Assembly: GCF_004683885.1 (NCBI RefSeq)
Contig: NZ_CP038440.1
Coordinates: forward strand, 1,212,001-1,276,000
Origin: Brevundimonas sp. MF30-B
Lineage (GTDB): Bacteria; Pseudomonadota; Alphaproteobacteria; Caulobacterales; Caulobacteraceae
Length of the DNA: 64,000 nucleotides
Direction of reading: 5' to 3'
Shown here: positions 39,943 to 48,024 of the stretch, one piece after another
How positions within the stretch are numbered: position 1 is the stretch's first letter
Layout: each line of letters opens with the position of its first letter
Notes under the pieces: model-generated
What the model saw: the letters and a program-made list of their open reading frames with translations, nothing else
The model's database searches: none
What the model was told of the DNA's origin: nothing
Position numbers and translations under genes: made by a program

Positions 39943-40773
39943 TTGAAGACCAAGACCCTGCTTTCGACCGCTCTGGCGGCTCTCGCCCTCTCTCTGGCCG
40001 TCGCGCCCATCGCCTCCGCCCAGGCGTCGCGTACGGTTGAGCCGCAGAACCTGATGGTGATCGACACCGCCAAGGGGCGCATCCTGGTCGAGCTGTCGCC
40101 GACGGCCGCCCCGGCCCATGTCGAGCGGCTGCGCACCCTGGCCGGTCAAGGCTTCTACGACGGGCTGAAGTTCCACCGCGTGATCCCGAACTTCATGGCC
40201 CAGACCGGCGATCCGCTGGGCACAGGCGCGGGCGGTTCGGAGCTGCCGAACCTTCGAGCTGAATTCAGTTTCCGTCGTGGACGCGAAGGTTTCGTAGAGG
40301 TTCCCAATGCGGGCCAGGGTGTGTTCGGCCTAGTCGACGCCCTGCCGGTCCAGACTCAGCCCGACGCGCAGATGATGATCAACGCGGACTTCAAAGTGGC
40401 TGCGAACGGCCTGTTCTGTCCCGGCGTGCTGGGGATGGCGCGGTCGGGCAGTCCCGATAGCGCTAACAGCCAGTTCTTCCTTATGAGCGGCCGCAACGCC
40501 AATCTGGACGGGCTCTACACGGCCTTCGGCCGCGTCCTGTCGGGGCTGGACGTCGTACGCGCGCTCAAGCCTGGATCCGAAGCCGAGGACGGCCGCGTGA
40601 TCGATCCGGACGTCATGAGCCGCGTGCGCATGGCTTCCGACCTGCCTGACGGCGAACGCCCGCAAGTCACCGTGACCACGCCGACGGTCGAGATGATCGA
40701 GGCCGAACGCGCCCGTCGGGGCGCAGTCTTCAGCGTCTGCGACATCCAGCCCGTGGTCGAGGTCGCGGGCTGA
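39943..40773 (+). CDS. Periplasmic cyclophilin-type peptidyl-prolyl isomerase, copy 1
   Basis: A 276-residue exported cyclophilin. Signal peptide residues 1-24 (STALAALALSLAVAPIASA) follow a TTG start (39943) that lies just after coaD; no ATG is available in the signal. The cyclophilin fold shows KFHRVIPNFMAQTGDPLGTG and SANSQFFLM. A long C-terminal extension past residue 215 carries a cysteine (VCDIQPVVEV) and is shared with the next gene, so it is not random. It likely helps outer-membrane or periplasmic protein folding. Confidence 0.92.
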   Translation: MKTKTLLSTALAALALSLAVAPIASAQASRTVEPQNLMVIDTAKGRILVELSPTAAPAHVERLRTLAGQGFYDGLKFHRVIPNFMAQTGDPLGTGAGGSELPNLRAEFSFRRGREGFVEVPNAGQGVFGLVDALPVQTQPDAQMMINADFKVAANGLFCPGVLGMARSGSPDSANSQFFLMSGRNANLDGLYTAFGRVLSGLDVVRALKPGSEAEDGRVIDPDVMSRVRMASDLPDGERPQVTVTTPTVEMIEAERARRGAVFSVCDIQPVVEVAG

Positions 40774-40798
40774 GCCTCTTCCGGGGAGGGAAGAGAAC

Positions 40799-41701
40799 AT
40801 GAGAACAACCGCCGCCGCACTGACATCTGTCCTGGCCCTCACGGCCGCGCCCGCATGGGCGCAAGAGGCCCCTGCGCCCACGGCGGCGCCGACGCCCGTC
40901 CCGGCGCCCGCGCCCTCCGAATGGCGCGAGGTGGCGCCCGACAATCTGCTGGTCATCGACACCAACCGCGGGCGTATCCTGATCGAGCTGTCGCCGCTGG
41001 CCGCGCCCGGCCATGTCGAGCGCATCCGCCTGCTGGCGCGGCGCCAGTTCTACGACGGCATCGTCTGGCATCGGGTGATCGACTGGTTCATGGCCCAGAC
41101 GGGCGATCCGCTGGGCACCGGAGAGGGCCAGAGCTGGTATCCCAACCTGAAGGGCGAGTTCACCTTCCAGCGCACGGCCGAGACGCCGTTCGTCGCCGTC
41201 GCTCGGCCGACGGGATCCGAGGTCGGCTTCATCGGCTCTCTGCCGGTCCAGACCCAGCCTGACAGCCTGCTGGCTCTGAACGGTTCGGGGCGCGCCTCGA
41301 CCTGGGGTCTGTACTGCCCCGGCGTGGCCGGCATGGCGCGCGACGACGATCCCGACAGCGCCAACAGCCAGTTCTTCCTTATGCGTCAGGCCTATCCGTC
41401 GCTGGAGAAGCGCTACACCGTCTGGGGCCGCGTCGTGTCAGGCCTGGACGTGGTTCGGGCGATCAAGGTCGGCGAGGGTGACAACGGCGCCATGGTGGGC
41501 GAGCCGGACCGCATGATCCGCGTGCGCGTCGCCTCCGACCTGCCCGAGGGCGAGCGACCGACGGTGCGCATGGCGGATGCGGCCTCAACCGCCGTGACCG
41601 AACTGGTGCGGCAGGCGCGTCAGGCCAAGGGCGCGGACTTCTCGATCTGCGACATCGACCTGCCGGTTCAGGTGTCGGACGGCGCGGCCCCGGCGGCTTA
41701 G
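40799..41701 (+). CDS. Periplasmic cyclophilin-type peptidyl-prolyl isomerase, copy 2
   Basis: A 300-residue exported cyclophilin paralogous to the gene 25 bases upstream: IVWHRVIDWFMAQTGDPLGTG and SANSQFFLMRQAY match, as does the C-terminal ending FSICDIDLPVQV. The signal peptide (TSVLALTAAPAWAQ) is followed by a Pro/Ala-rich linker. The substitution of Phe by Trp before HRVI and the spacing of the loop GTGEGQSWYPNLKG suggest diverged specificity. Its end overlaps the Ppx/GppA gene by 4 bases, the strands being convergent. Confidence 0.92.
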   Translation: MRTTAAALTSVLALTAAPAWAQEAPAPTAAPTPVPAPAPSEWREVAPDNLLVIDTNRGRILIELSPLAAPGHVERIRLLARRQFYDGIVWHRVIDWFMAQTGDPLGTGEGQSWYPNLKGEFTFQRTAETPFVAVARPTGSEVGFIGSLPVQTQPDSLLALNGSGRASTWGLYCPGVAGMARDDDPDSANSQFFLMRQAYPSLEKRYTVWGRVVSGLDVVRAIKVGEGDNGAMVGEPDRMIRVRVASDLPEGERPTVRMADAASTAVTELVRQARQAKGADFSICDIDLPVQVSDGAAPAA

Positions 41702-42816
41702 GTTTCCGGCTGCGCCCGTCCCTGGTTGCGTCCGCGGCCTCTCCCGCGTCGGCGTCGGCGCGAAGGCTGATCCTGACGCATCCGCTCCAGCAGCAGGCCT
41801 TCGCGCAGGCCCCGGTCGGCGACGCGCACGCGCTCGCACGGCCAGGCCCGCTGCACGGCCTCCAGAATGGCGGCCCCGGCCAGAACCAGATCCGCCCGGT
41901 CCGGTCCGATGCAACTGTCGGCCGCGCGGCCGGCCGGCCCCATGCGGCGCAGGCGGTCGGCGGCGGCCTCGCACTGGCCGCGCGTCATCCATAGCCCGTC
42001 GACGAGGTCGCGCTGATAGCGGCGCAGCCCCAGATGGATGCCCGCCAGGCTGGTGATTGCGCCCGAGGTGCCGATCATGTGGCCGCGCCCGGCGGCGAAG
42101 TGATCATGGACATGGGCGGCGCCGGCCCCGCCGCGCGCGATGGCGGCGCTCATGTCGGCGACCATGGCCTCGTACCAGTCCGGCGCCGACCCCTCGGGCT
42201 CGGGATGCCGCTCGGCCAGGGTCACGACGCCCAGCGGGGCCGACATCCAGTCCAGGGTTTCGAAACCGCGCGCGCCTTTGGCCAGCCACGAAATCTCCGT
42301 CGACCCCCCGCCGACGTCGACGACCAGCACGGCCTCCGCGCGCGGATCAAACAGGTTCAAACAGCCCGCGACCGACAGACGGGCCTCTTCGGCCGGGTCG
42401 ATGATGCGCAGCCGCAGGCCGGTGCCCTTGCGTACTCGTTCCACAAACGCCTCGCCATTCTCGGCGGCGCGGCAGGCTTGGGTCGCCACGGCGGTGAAAC
42501 GGTCGGAATCGACGCCGCGCCGGATCAGTCGTTCGGCGCACAGGCCCAAGGCGTCATAGGCGCGGTCCATGGCGCCTGTATCCAGGTGGCCAGTGCGCGA
42601 AAGGCCCTCGCCCAGGCGGACGATGCGGCTGAAGCTGTCGACGACGCGAAAGCCGTCCCGCGCCGGCCGCGCGATCAGCAGCCGGCAGTTGTTGGTCCCC
42701 AGGTCGAGCGCGCCGTAAAGCGGCGCGTCGCGGCCTGACACCCCTTGGCCCCCTTGGGACCGCCGGGACTGGGACCGGTCGTCGCGCCGCGCGGGCGCGC
42801 CTTCGGTCTCCGGCAT
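41698..42816 (-). CDS. Ppx/GppA-family phosphatase
   Basis: A 372-residue ASKHA-fold phosphatase acting on polyphosphate or pppGpp. N-terminal phosphate loop DLGTNNCRLLI follows a ~30-residue charged leader; DVGGGSTEISW and GTSGAITSLAGIH are the remaining nucleotide-fold motifs. It lacks the C-terminal HD domain of E. coli Ppx, so it is the short form. An Arg-rich C-terminal tail (RRRRRGRGRGR) of ~20 residues could bind nucleic acid or polyphosphate. It overlaps the cyclophilin stop by 4 bases and diverges from phhA. Confidence 0.9.
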   Translation of the reverse strand: MPETEGAPARRDDRSQSRRSQGGQGVSGRDAPLYGALDLGTNNCRLLIARPARDGFRVVDSFSRIVRLGEGLSRTGHLDTGAMDRAYDALGLCAERLIRRGVDSDRFTAVATQACRAAENGEAFVERVRKGTGLRLRIIDPAEEARLSVAGCLNLFDPRAEAVLVVDVGGGSTEISWLAKGARGFETLDWMSAPLGVVTLAERHPEPEGSAPDWYEAMVADMSAAIARGGAGAAHVHDHFAAGRGHMIGTSGAITSLAGIHLGLRRYQRDLVDGLWMTRGQCEAAADRLRRMGPAGRAADSCIGPDRADLVLAGAAILEAVQRAWPCERVRVADRGLREGLLLERMRQDQPSRRRRRGRGRGRNQGRAQPET

Positions 42817-42970
42817 GGGCCGAACTCGGTTGTATTGGGCGCGCCATGCTGGCGCCCGTCCCGATCAACCTAGACCTGCCACGAACCGTTCGCCAAGCCG
42901 AAAGGATGACGAAACGCCTTCGGCCGCCTAGATAGGTTGAAAGGCCGTCAGAGCCGCTCAGGAGCGTTTC

Positions 42971-43846
42971 ATGTCCGATTTCGAACACGTCTTCGAACAG
43001 CCGCCGGAAGGCGCGGCCGCCGACTGGACCATTCCCCAGAACTGGTCGGCCTACACCGAGGTCGAGCACGACACCTGGAACACCCTGTATGCGCGGCAGA
43101 TGAAGGTCCTGCCCGGCCGCGCCTGCGAAGCCTTCATTCGCGGCCTGGACGCCCTGGACCTGAACGCCGGCGGCATCCCGGACTTCGACGTCATCAATCC
43201 CAAGCTTCAAGCCCTGACCGGCTGGACGGTGGTGTGCGTGCCGGGCCTGGTGCCCGACGAGGTGTTCTTCGACCACCTGGCCAATCGCCGCTTCGTTTCG
43301 GGTCAGTTCATCAGGAAGCCGGACCAGCTGGACTATCTGCAGGAGCCGGACATCTTCCACGATGTCTTTGGCCATGTGCCGATGCTGACCGATCCCGACT
43401 TCGCCGCCTATATGGAGGCCTATGGCAAGGGTGGACAGCGCGCGGCGGGCCTGGGGATGCTGCCCAATCTGGCGCGCCTGTACTGGTACACGGTCGAGTT
43501 CGGCCTGGTGCAGGAGGCCGAGGGCCTGCGAATCTACGGCGCCGGCATCGTTTCCTCGGCGACCGAAAGCGTGTTTGCGCTCGAAGATCCGTCGCCCAAC
43601 CGCATCGGCTTCGATCTGGAGCGGGTCATGCGCACCCTGTACCGCATCGATGACTTCCAGCAGGTCTATTTCGTCATCGATTCCATCGAGCAGCTGAAGC
43701 GCGACACGCTGCAGGATTTCGGTCCGATCTACGACCGCCTCAAGGACGCCGAACCCCTGCCTATCGACGCGGTGCTGGACCACGATCAGGTCTTCACCCA
43801 CGGCACCCAGGCCTACGCCGCCCGGGGCGGACGTTTCGCGGCCTGA
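42971..43846 (+). CDS. phhA: Phenylalanine 4-monooxygenase
   Basis: Hydroxylates phenylalanine to tyrosine with tetrahydropterin and non-heme iron. 291 residues, typical of bacterial enzymes with no regulatory domain. The iron ligands are His130 and His135 in IFHDVFGHVPML and Glu176 in YWYTVEFGLV. The GAGIVSSATESVFAL block and the pterin region (DYLQEPDIFHD) are intact. A CAGGAG ribosome-binding site precedes ATG 42971. It stands alone, with the HNH gene 121 bases later; no lrp or pterin dehydratase gene is adjacent. Confidence 0.97.
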   Translation: MSDFEHVFEQPPEGAAADWTIPQNWSAYTEVEHDTWNTLYARQMKVLPGRACEAFIRGLDALDLNAGGIPDFDVINPKLQALTGWTVVCVPGLVPDEVFFDHLANRRFVSGQFIRKPDQLDYLQEPDIFHDVFGHVPMLTDPDFAAYMEAYGKGGQRAAGLGMLPNLARLYWYTVEFGLVQEAEGLRIYGAGIVSSATESVFALEDPSPNRIGFDLERVMRTLYRIDDFQQVYFVIDSIEQLKRDTLQDFGPIYDRLKDAEPLPIDAVLDHDQVFTHGTQAYAARGGRFAA

Positions 43847-43967
43847 TCATCAACTTCGCATGACAGTGTCACGGAATCGGGACTAGGGTCGCTTCATCAG
43901 ACGAGGGAAGGAGACGTGTCTGCAGTCCTGTCGCGTCGATAACCCCCCGCATCGCCGGGAGGGCCTG

Positions 43968-44528
43968 ATGCAGGTCCTGTCCCGTCCCCCTTCCGGCTGG
44001 CCCGCCCTGGTGCTGAACGCCGACTTCCGGCCGCTGTCCTACTATCCGCTGTCGCTGTGGCCCTGGGAGGAGGCGGTCAAAGCCGTCTATCAGGAACGCG
44101 TCGAGGTGGTGGCCCTGTACGACAAGGTCGTGCGCTCGCCCTCGATGGAGATGACGCTGCCCAGCGTGATCGCCTTGAAAAGCTACGTCGACCAGGACCG
44201 CAGCCCGGCCTTCACCCGTTTCAACGTCTTCCTGCGCGACGGCTTCGCCTGCCAGTACTGCGGCGATCACACCGAACTGACCTTCGACCACGTAGTGCCC
44301 CGCTCGCGCGGCGGCCGCACCACCTGGGACAACATCGTCGCCGCCTGCGGACCCTGCAATCTGCGCAAGGGCGGCCGCACCCCGGCCCAGGCCGGCATGC
44401 CCCTTCGTCGAGGCCCCCACCAGCCCAGCGCCTGGCAACTCCAAGACGCAGGCCGCCGCTTCCCCCCGCACTTCCTGCACCAGAGCTGGCTGGACTACCT
44501 CTACTGGGACATCGAGCTCGAACCCTAG
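43968..44528 (+). CDS. HNH endonuclease-like protein
   Basis: A 186-residue protein of the widespread single-copy HNH_5 group. An N-terminal alpha/beta extension (LVLNADFRPLSYYPLSLW) precedes the HNH region (about residues 95-140): CxxC zinc pairs in CQYCG and CGPCN flank the HNH core FDHVVPRSRGG and WDNIVAACG. This arrangement is typical of chromosomal HNH proteins of unknown role, not of homing endonucleases or restriction enzymes, and there is no methylase nearby. ATG 43968 has a modest ribosome-binding site. Followed by a 203-base gap. Confidence 0.88.
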   Translation: MQVLSRPPSGWPALVLNADFRPLSYYPLSLWPWEEAVKAVYQERVEVVALYDKVVRSPSMEMTLPSVIALKSYVDQDRSPAFTRFNVFLRDGFACQYCGDHTELTFDHVVPRSRGGRTTWDNIVAACGPCNLRKGGRTPAQAGMPLRRGPHQPSAWQLQDAGRRFPPHFLHQSWLDYLYWDIELEP

Positions 44529-44731
44529 CGTTCGCCTGCTTTCCAGTTGTTGCCCAAGTGTCTGTTTTTCTGACCTAAAGAGCGATTCGGGCGATTACCC
44601 GAGGTGACTGCCCGATCCTCCGATTTGCTTCGTTCTGGTGGCCATATGGAGACCAGAAAACAGGCTCTAAGCGCGCCACGGCGGGACGGAGGAAAGCCCT
44701 GCCCGAACGCTGACGCTCGCAGTCGAGCCTA

Positions 44732-45220
44732 TTAAGTTTTAATCACGCGCTCGGCTCTGACGCGCTCCGCGAATGGTCTTTCACGCAAAGCAGCTTCAAG
44801 CCGCCAAAGCCCCTCGAAGACTTCAGCATCGGCTTCACCCATCAGCCTCCGATAGGCTGGCACAAAGGCGTCTCTTGCGGCGAGAAGCGCCCGAGCTTGT
44901 TCAAGGCCGAGGTCGGTCAGGGACACGATCGTGCGACGCCGGTCGGCCGGGTCGATATGGGTCTGCGCGACACTCAGGGTCTTGAGGGTGCGTACATAGC
45001 TGTTGATTAGCGGATGCGACTGGGTCGTTGCCTGAGCGATGGCCATCACCGGCTGAGGTCCATGGGCATAGAGAAAGTGGACCACTGAGACGGCGTTGTG
45101 CGGGACAATGAGCCCGAACTCTTCAAATACTTGATCACATGCCTCGACGAACCGGTTGCTCAGCCGCCGCAAAATATGCGGCAGCCAGATCACGCCCTGC
45201 GAGTGAACGAAGTCTTCCAT
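44732..45220 (-). CDS. MarR-family transcriptional regulator
   Basis: A 162-residue winged-helix regulator of the MarR type: PVMAIAQATTQSHPLINSYV is the recognition-helix region, followed by LKTLSVAQTHIDPADRRRTIVSLT with the conserved wing (DRRRTIVSLT). Dimerisation helices are at both ends. It diverges from the broken serine hydrolase with an 82-base intergenic region that holds a perfect palindrome, so it most likely represses itself and that gene. The substrate or ligand is unknown. Codon usage appears less GC biased than in neighbours. Confidence 0.9.
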   Translation of the reverse strand: MEDFVHSQGVIWLPHILRRLSNRFVEACDQVFEEFGLIVPHNAVSVVHFLYAHGPQPVMAIAQATTQSHPLINSYVRTLKTLSVAQTHIDPADRRRTIVSLTDLGLEQARALLAARDAFVPAYRRLMGEADAEVFEGLWRLEAALRERPFAERVRAERVIKT

Positions 45221-45263
45221 CAGCCTGTAATACCGCGACGGGAAGAGACTTGCATCCTATTTG

Positions 45264-45291
45264 GTAAAATTTTACATAAAATATTACATAA
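45264..45291. promoter_or_regulatory. Operator-like palindrome between MarR and the serine hydrolase
   Basis: The perfect 12-base palindrome GTAAAATTTTAC lies at 45264-45275, and the octamer TTACATAA occurs at 45272-45279 and again at 45284-45291. This AT-rich block is a sharp contrast to its GC-rich surroundings and sits 28 bases upstream of the hydrolase start, where a MarR dimer would compete with RNA polymerase. Best read as the MarR operator. Confidence 0.7.
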
Positions 45292-45302
45292 CGGAGGCGA
45301 TC

Positions 45303-46835
45303 ATGAGTTCGGATCGATGGATCGTTGGCTCAGCGACGGCGGTCTTCGTCGTCCTGTGCGCGGTCTCAGGTCGCGCGGAGGCGGCGACGACCCGCCTGGA
45401 CCACTATTTCCAGGCCTTGGCCGAGCGGCGGGAGTTCAGCGGGAGCGTTCTGGTCACGCAGCAGGCTGAACAGTTGTTCGCTGCAGCCTACGGCCTGGCT
45501 TAGCGATCGCCGGAGACGCCGATGACGGTGTCGACGGAGTTCCCCTATGCTTCCATTTCAAAGCTATTCACGGCCACGGCGATCCTGCAGTTGGAAAGCA
45601 GGGGCTTGGTGAATCTCGATGCCTCCGTAACCCGCTATCTGCCGCAGTTTCCCTATTCCGAGGTGACGGCCCGGCACTTGCTCAATCACACCTCTGGCCT
45701 CCCATCCATGAGCGCCATGTTCGGACAGCGCTCGGGCGAGACGCCGGATCATGTGATCACAAATGCCAATGCGCTCGCCAGTCTGCCTGAACCGCGAAGC
45801 CCTCTGCTCCATGAACCCGGAGCGGGTGCGAACTATGAGAATCTCAACTTCGCCGTTCTGGCGCTGATCATCGAGACGGTCAGCGGCGAAAACTATCCGG
45901 ACTATATCGCGGCGCATATCCTCCACCCCGCAGGCATGACGCAGACGCGCTATTTGCCGCTATTTCAACGGTATGAGGAGCCAGGACGGACAGTAGGGCT
46001 GGCGCAGGGCTACTATTTTCCGACCGGGTTCGCCGACCCCCCGTTTGTGGGATCAGACATCCCGTATGCGCGCCAGTTCTGGATGCGCTATGCCCTGACG
46101 GGCTTTGGAGACTACGTCGGCACGCTGCGGGACTTAGTCCGGTTCGCGGACGCCTATGACGAACTGGTTCCACAGGCGCAGAGGGCTGCAGCTTTCCGAG
46201 TCAGTCGGATGGGGGATGGCTCGTTACATCCGAACCGTATTGGACTGTCCTGGTACATCGGCGGCGATGAAGCGCGGGGTACGCTGGTATTTCATGCGGG
46301 CGGATCGATCGGATCGTCATGCATCCTCGTCCACAACCTCGAACGCGATCAGACCGTGGTCGTGTTCAGCAACTCGCCGGAGGACGTGAACCGACTGGCG
46401 TTTGACGTGACGCGGATGATCAATGGCCAAGCGGTGGAGACGCCACGTCGAAGCTTGGCTCGCGACTATGTCCGGCGGCTTCTGGCCCGTGGAGAGGAAA
46501 GCGCCCTGGCCTATCTGCGATCACACCTCGACAGCCCCGACTATGTCCTAGACGAGGACGAGCTTAATATCATGGGGTATGAACTCATGGCGCCGGCTGA
46601 CCCGCTTAAACTCGGGCTGACAAGTGATCTGGCCGCGGCCTTGACCGTGTTCAAAACCAATCTGGATCTCCACCCGCAAAGTTGGAATGCATTCGACAGC
46701 TACGGCGAGGCGCTAGTCAAGTCAGGTCGCACGGATGAGGCCATCGCCATGTATCGAAAGTCTTTGGAGCTGAATAACAATCCAGGAGGGCGAGCGGCTC
46801 TGGAGGCTCTGTTGACGAAATCCCAGCTTCAATAG
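45303..46835 (+). pseudogene. Serine beta-lactamase-like hydrolase with TPR tail, broken by an in-frame amber codon
   Basis: One reading frame from ATG 45303 to 46835 is interrupted by a single TAG at 45501-45503. The first part (66 residues) has a signal peptide and the start of the fold, EFSGSVLVTQQAEQLF and AYGLA. Reading on in the same frame gives ETPMTVSTEFPYASISKLFTA, exactly what follows in this family, with the SxxK nucleophile in SISK. YxN (YENLNF), HTSGLPS and HAGG follow, and a C-terminal TPR (SYGEALVKSGRTDEAIAMYR). GAG to TAG would be one change. Separate translation from ATG 45522 would give a protein without the signal. The GGAGG site and palindromic operator upstream are intact, so the loss may be recent, or a sequence error. 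Confidence 0.75.
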
Positions 46836-46988
46836 GGACTGACGCAGTACGATTGCTGTCTGCATGAAGATCGCCCCACCAGACGATCTGATTTTGAGAG
46901 CAAGAGTTCGAGGCGAACCAAGCGCCAGCAGCAGACGTTGGCTTGGCGGACGAAACCGGCACTTGCCGTCGTCATTGCCCAAACCTCA

Positions 46989-47834
46989 TCAAGAGGACGA
47001 CATCCTGCCTCTGGTACTTTCTGCGTCTTCCAGAATGGCGGTGTAGGCGACCGCGCAGGCGGAAAGCAGCTCATCGAAGGCGTCGCACATACGCCGCGTC
47101 GCAATGGGTCCGCCGCCGATGCGTGAGAACTCGAAAAGCCCCTCGCTTCTACCCGCTTCCAAGATGCCGCGGACTTGCGTTCTCGACACACCCAGCCTCT
47201 CGCCGAGCTCGCCAAAACCCAGCTCGCACCGCCCCTGTGCGTATTGATCTCGCAGTATCGTGAACAGCAACGGCATGCCGGCGCCGCGTCGGTATAGTAA
47301 CCGCATCGGCGCATTCCAGCGGAAAGGCTCGACCGTCTCTTCGGCTCGAGCGGCCCAGGCCGCACGGTATCGAGCGTGCGCCAGGGGCTCGCCCGCCGCG
47401 ATCGCATCGTATCGGCCATCCGTGAAAATTTCCGTCAGCCCGCCCAAGAGCGCCGACAGAAAGCGCCGGTCGTGGTCGACGAGAATGATCGAGGGACGTA
47501 GCAGCCTCACCCTGCCGTCAGTCGGACTTCGCGGAGTGTCGACAAGCCCCCGCGTTCGAAGCCGGGCCACGATTTCACTGACGGATCGGGCGCTTGCAAG
47601 GCCGCATCGCGCGACGACGGTCTGAAGACGCGCGATGGTCGCCCAAGTCTGCGGCTGGTCGTGGCGGCTCGCGCAGTGGAGGCCGACAATCAGCCGACCG
47701 ATCACTTGGTGCTGAGCCTCAATCATCAGCGGCGTCTGAGCCCGACAAGTCTCCAGCTCGACGATCATGTCGGTCAGATGCCGCTGTCGAAAGTCCGCGA
47801 AACCGGGATGCGCGCGTACCGCCTGGGTGCTCAT
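46989..47834 (-). CDS. Regulator with two winged-helix domains
   Basis: A 281-residue protein I do not recognise as a single named family. Two winged-helix segments are visible: residues ~62-115 (SARSVSEIVARLRTRGLVDT then SPTDGRVRLLRPS) and ~188-240 (ERLGVSRTQVRGILEAGRSE then FEFSRIGGG). The linker of about 70 residues is helical and Ala/Arg-rich. This is consistent with a transcription factor with MarR-like and Crp/GntR-like DNA-binding units. It diverges from the autotransporter with a ~190-base gap and so probably regulates it. ATG 47834 chosen; 27 extra residues upstream (to 47915) lack fold support. Confidence 0.75.
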   Translation of the reverse strand: MSTQAVRAHPGFADFRQRHLTDMIVELETCRAQTPLMIEAQHQVIGRLIVGLHCASRHDQPQTWATIARLQTVVARCGLASARSVSEIVARLRTRGLVDTPRSPTDGRVRLLRPSIILVDHDRRFLSALLGGLTEIFTDGRYDAIAAGEPLAHARYRAAWAARAEETVEPFRWNAPMRLLYRRGAGMPLLFTILRDQYAQGRCELGFGELGERLGVSRTQVRGILEAGRSEGLFEFSRIGGGPIATRRMCDAFDELLSACAVAYTAILEDAESTRGRMSSS

Positions 47835-47934
47835 CCGGCCTTCGGAAACTGGATGGCGATTCAACGGCACGGCGAGGGTCCCTCCACTTCGCACTCGCGC
47901 TCCCGATCGCAGCACGGGGCCTCACAGGATTACA

Positions 47935-47947
47935 GGAAGAAACTTCC
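47935..47947. promoter_or_regulatory. Inverted repeat in the regulator-autotransporter gap
   Basis: GGAAG-AAA-CTTCC (arms 47935-47939 and 47943-47947) lies 78 bases before the autotransporter start. Short, so only a weak operator candidate for the divergent regulator. Confidence 0.2.
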
Positions 47948-48024
47948 AAGCGCGGCAATGCCTCAACTGTTACTGTCGATGACCGCCTAAAGACTAGAAA
48001 AATCGTAGCCTTAGCTTTTTTACG

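Noticed and set aside
43861..43871. TGACA-G-TGTCA palindrome upstream of the HNH gene
   Set aside because: Short and with no linked regulator; chance occurrence is likely.
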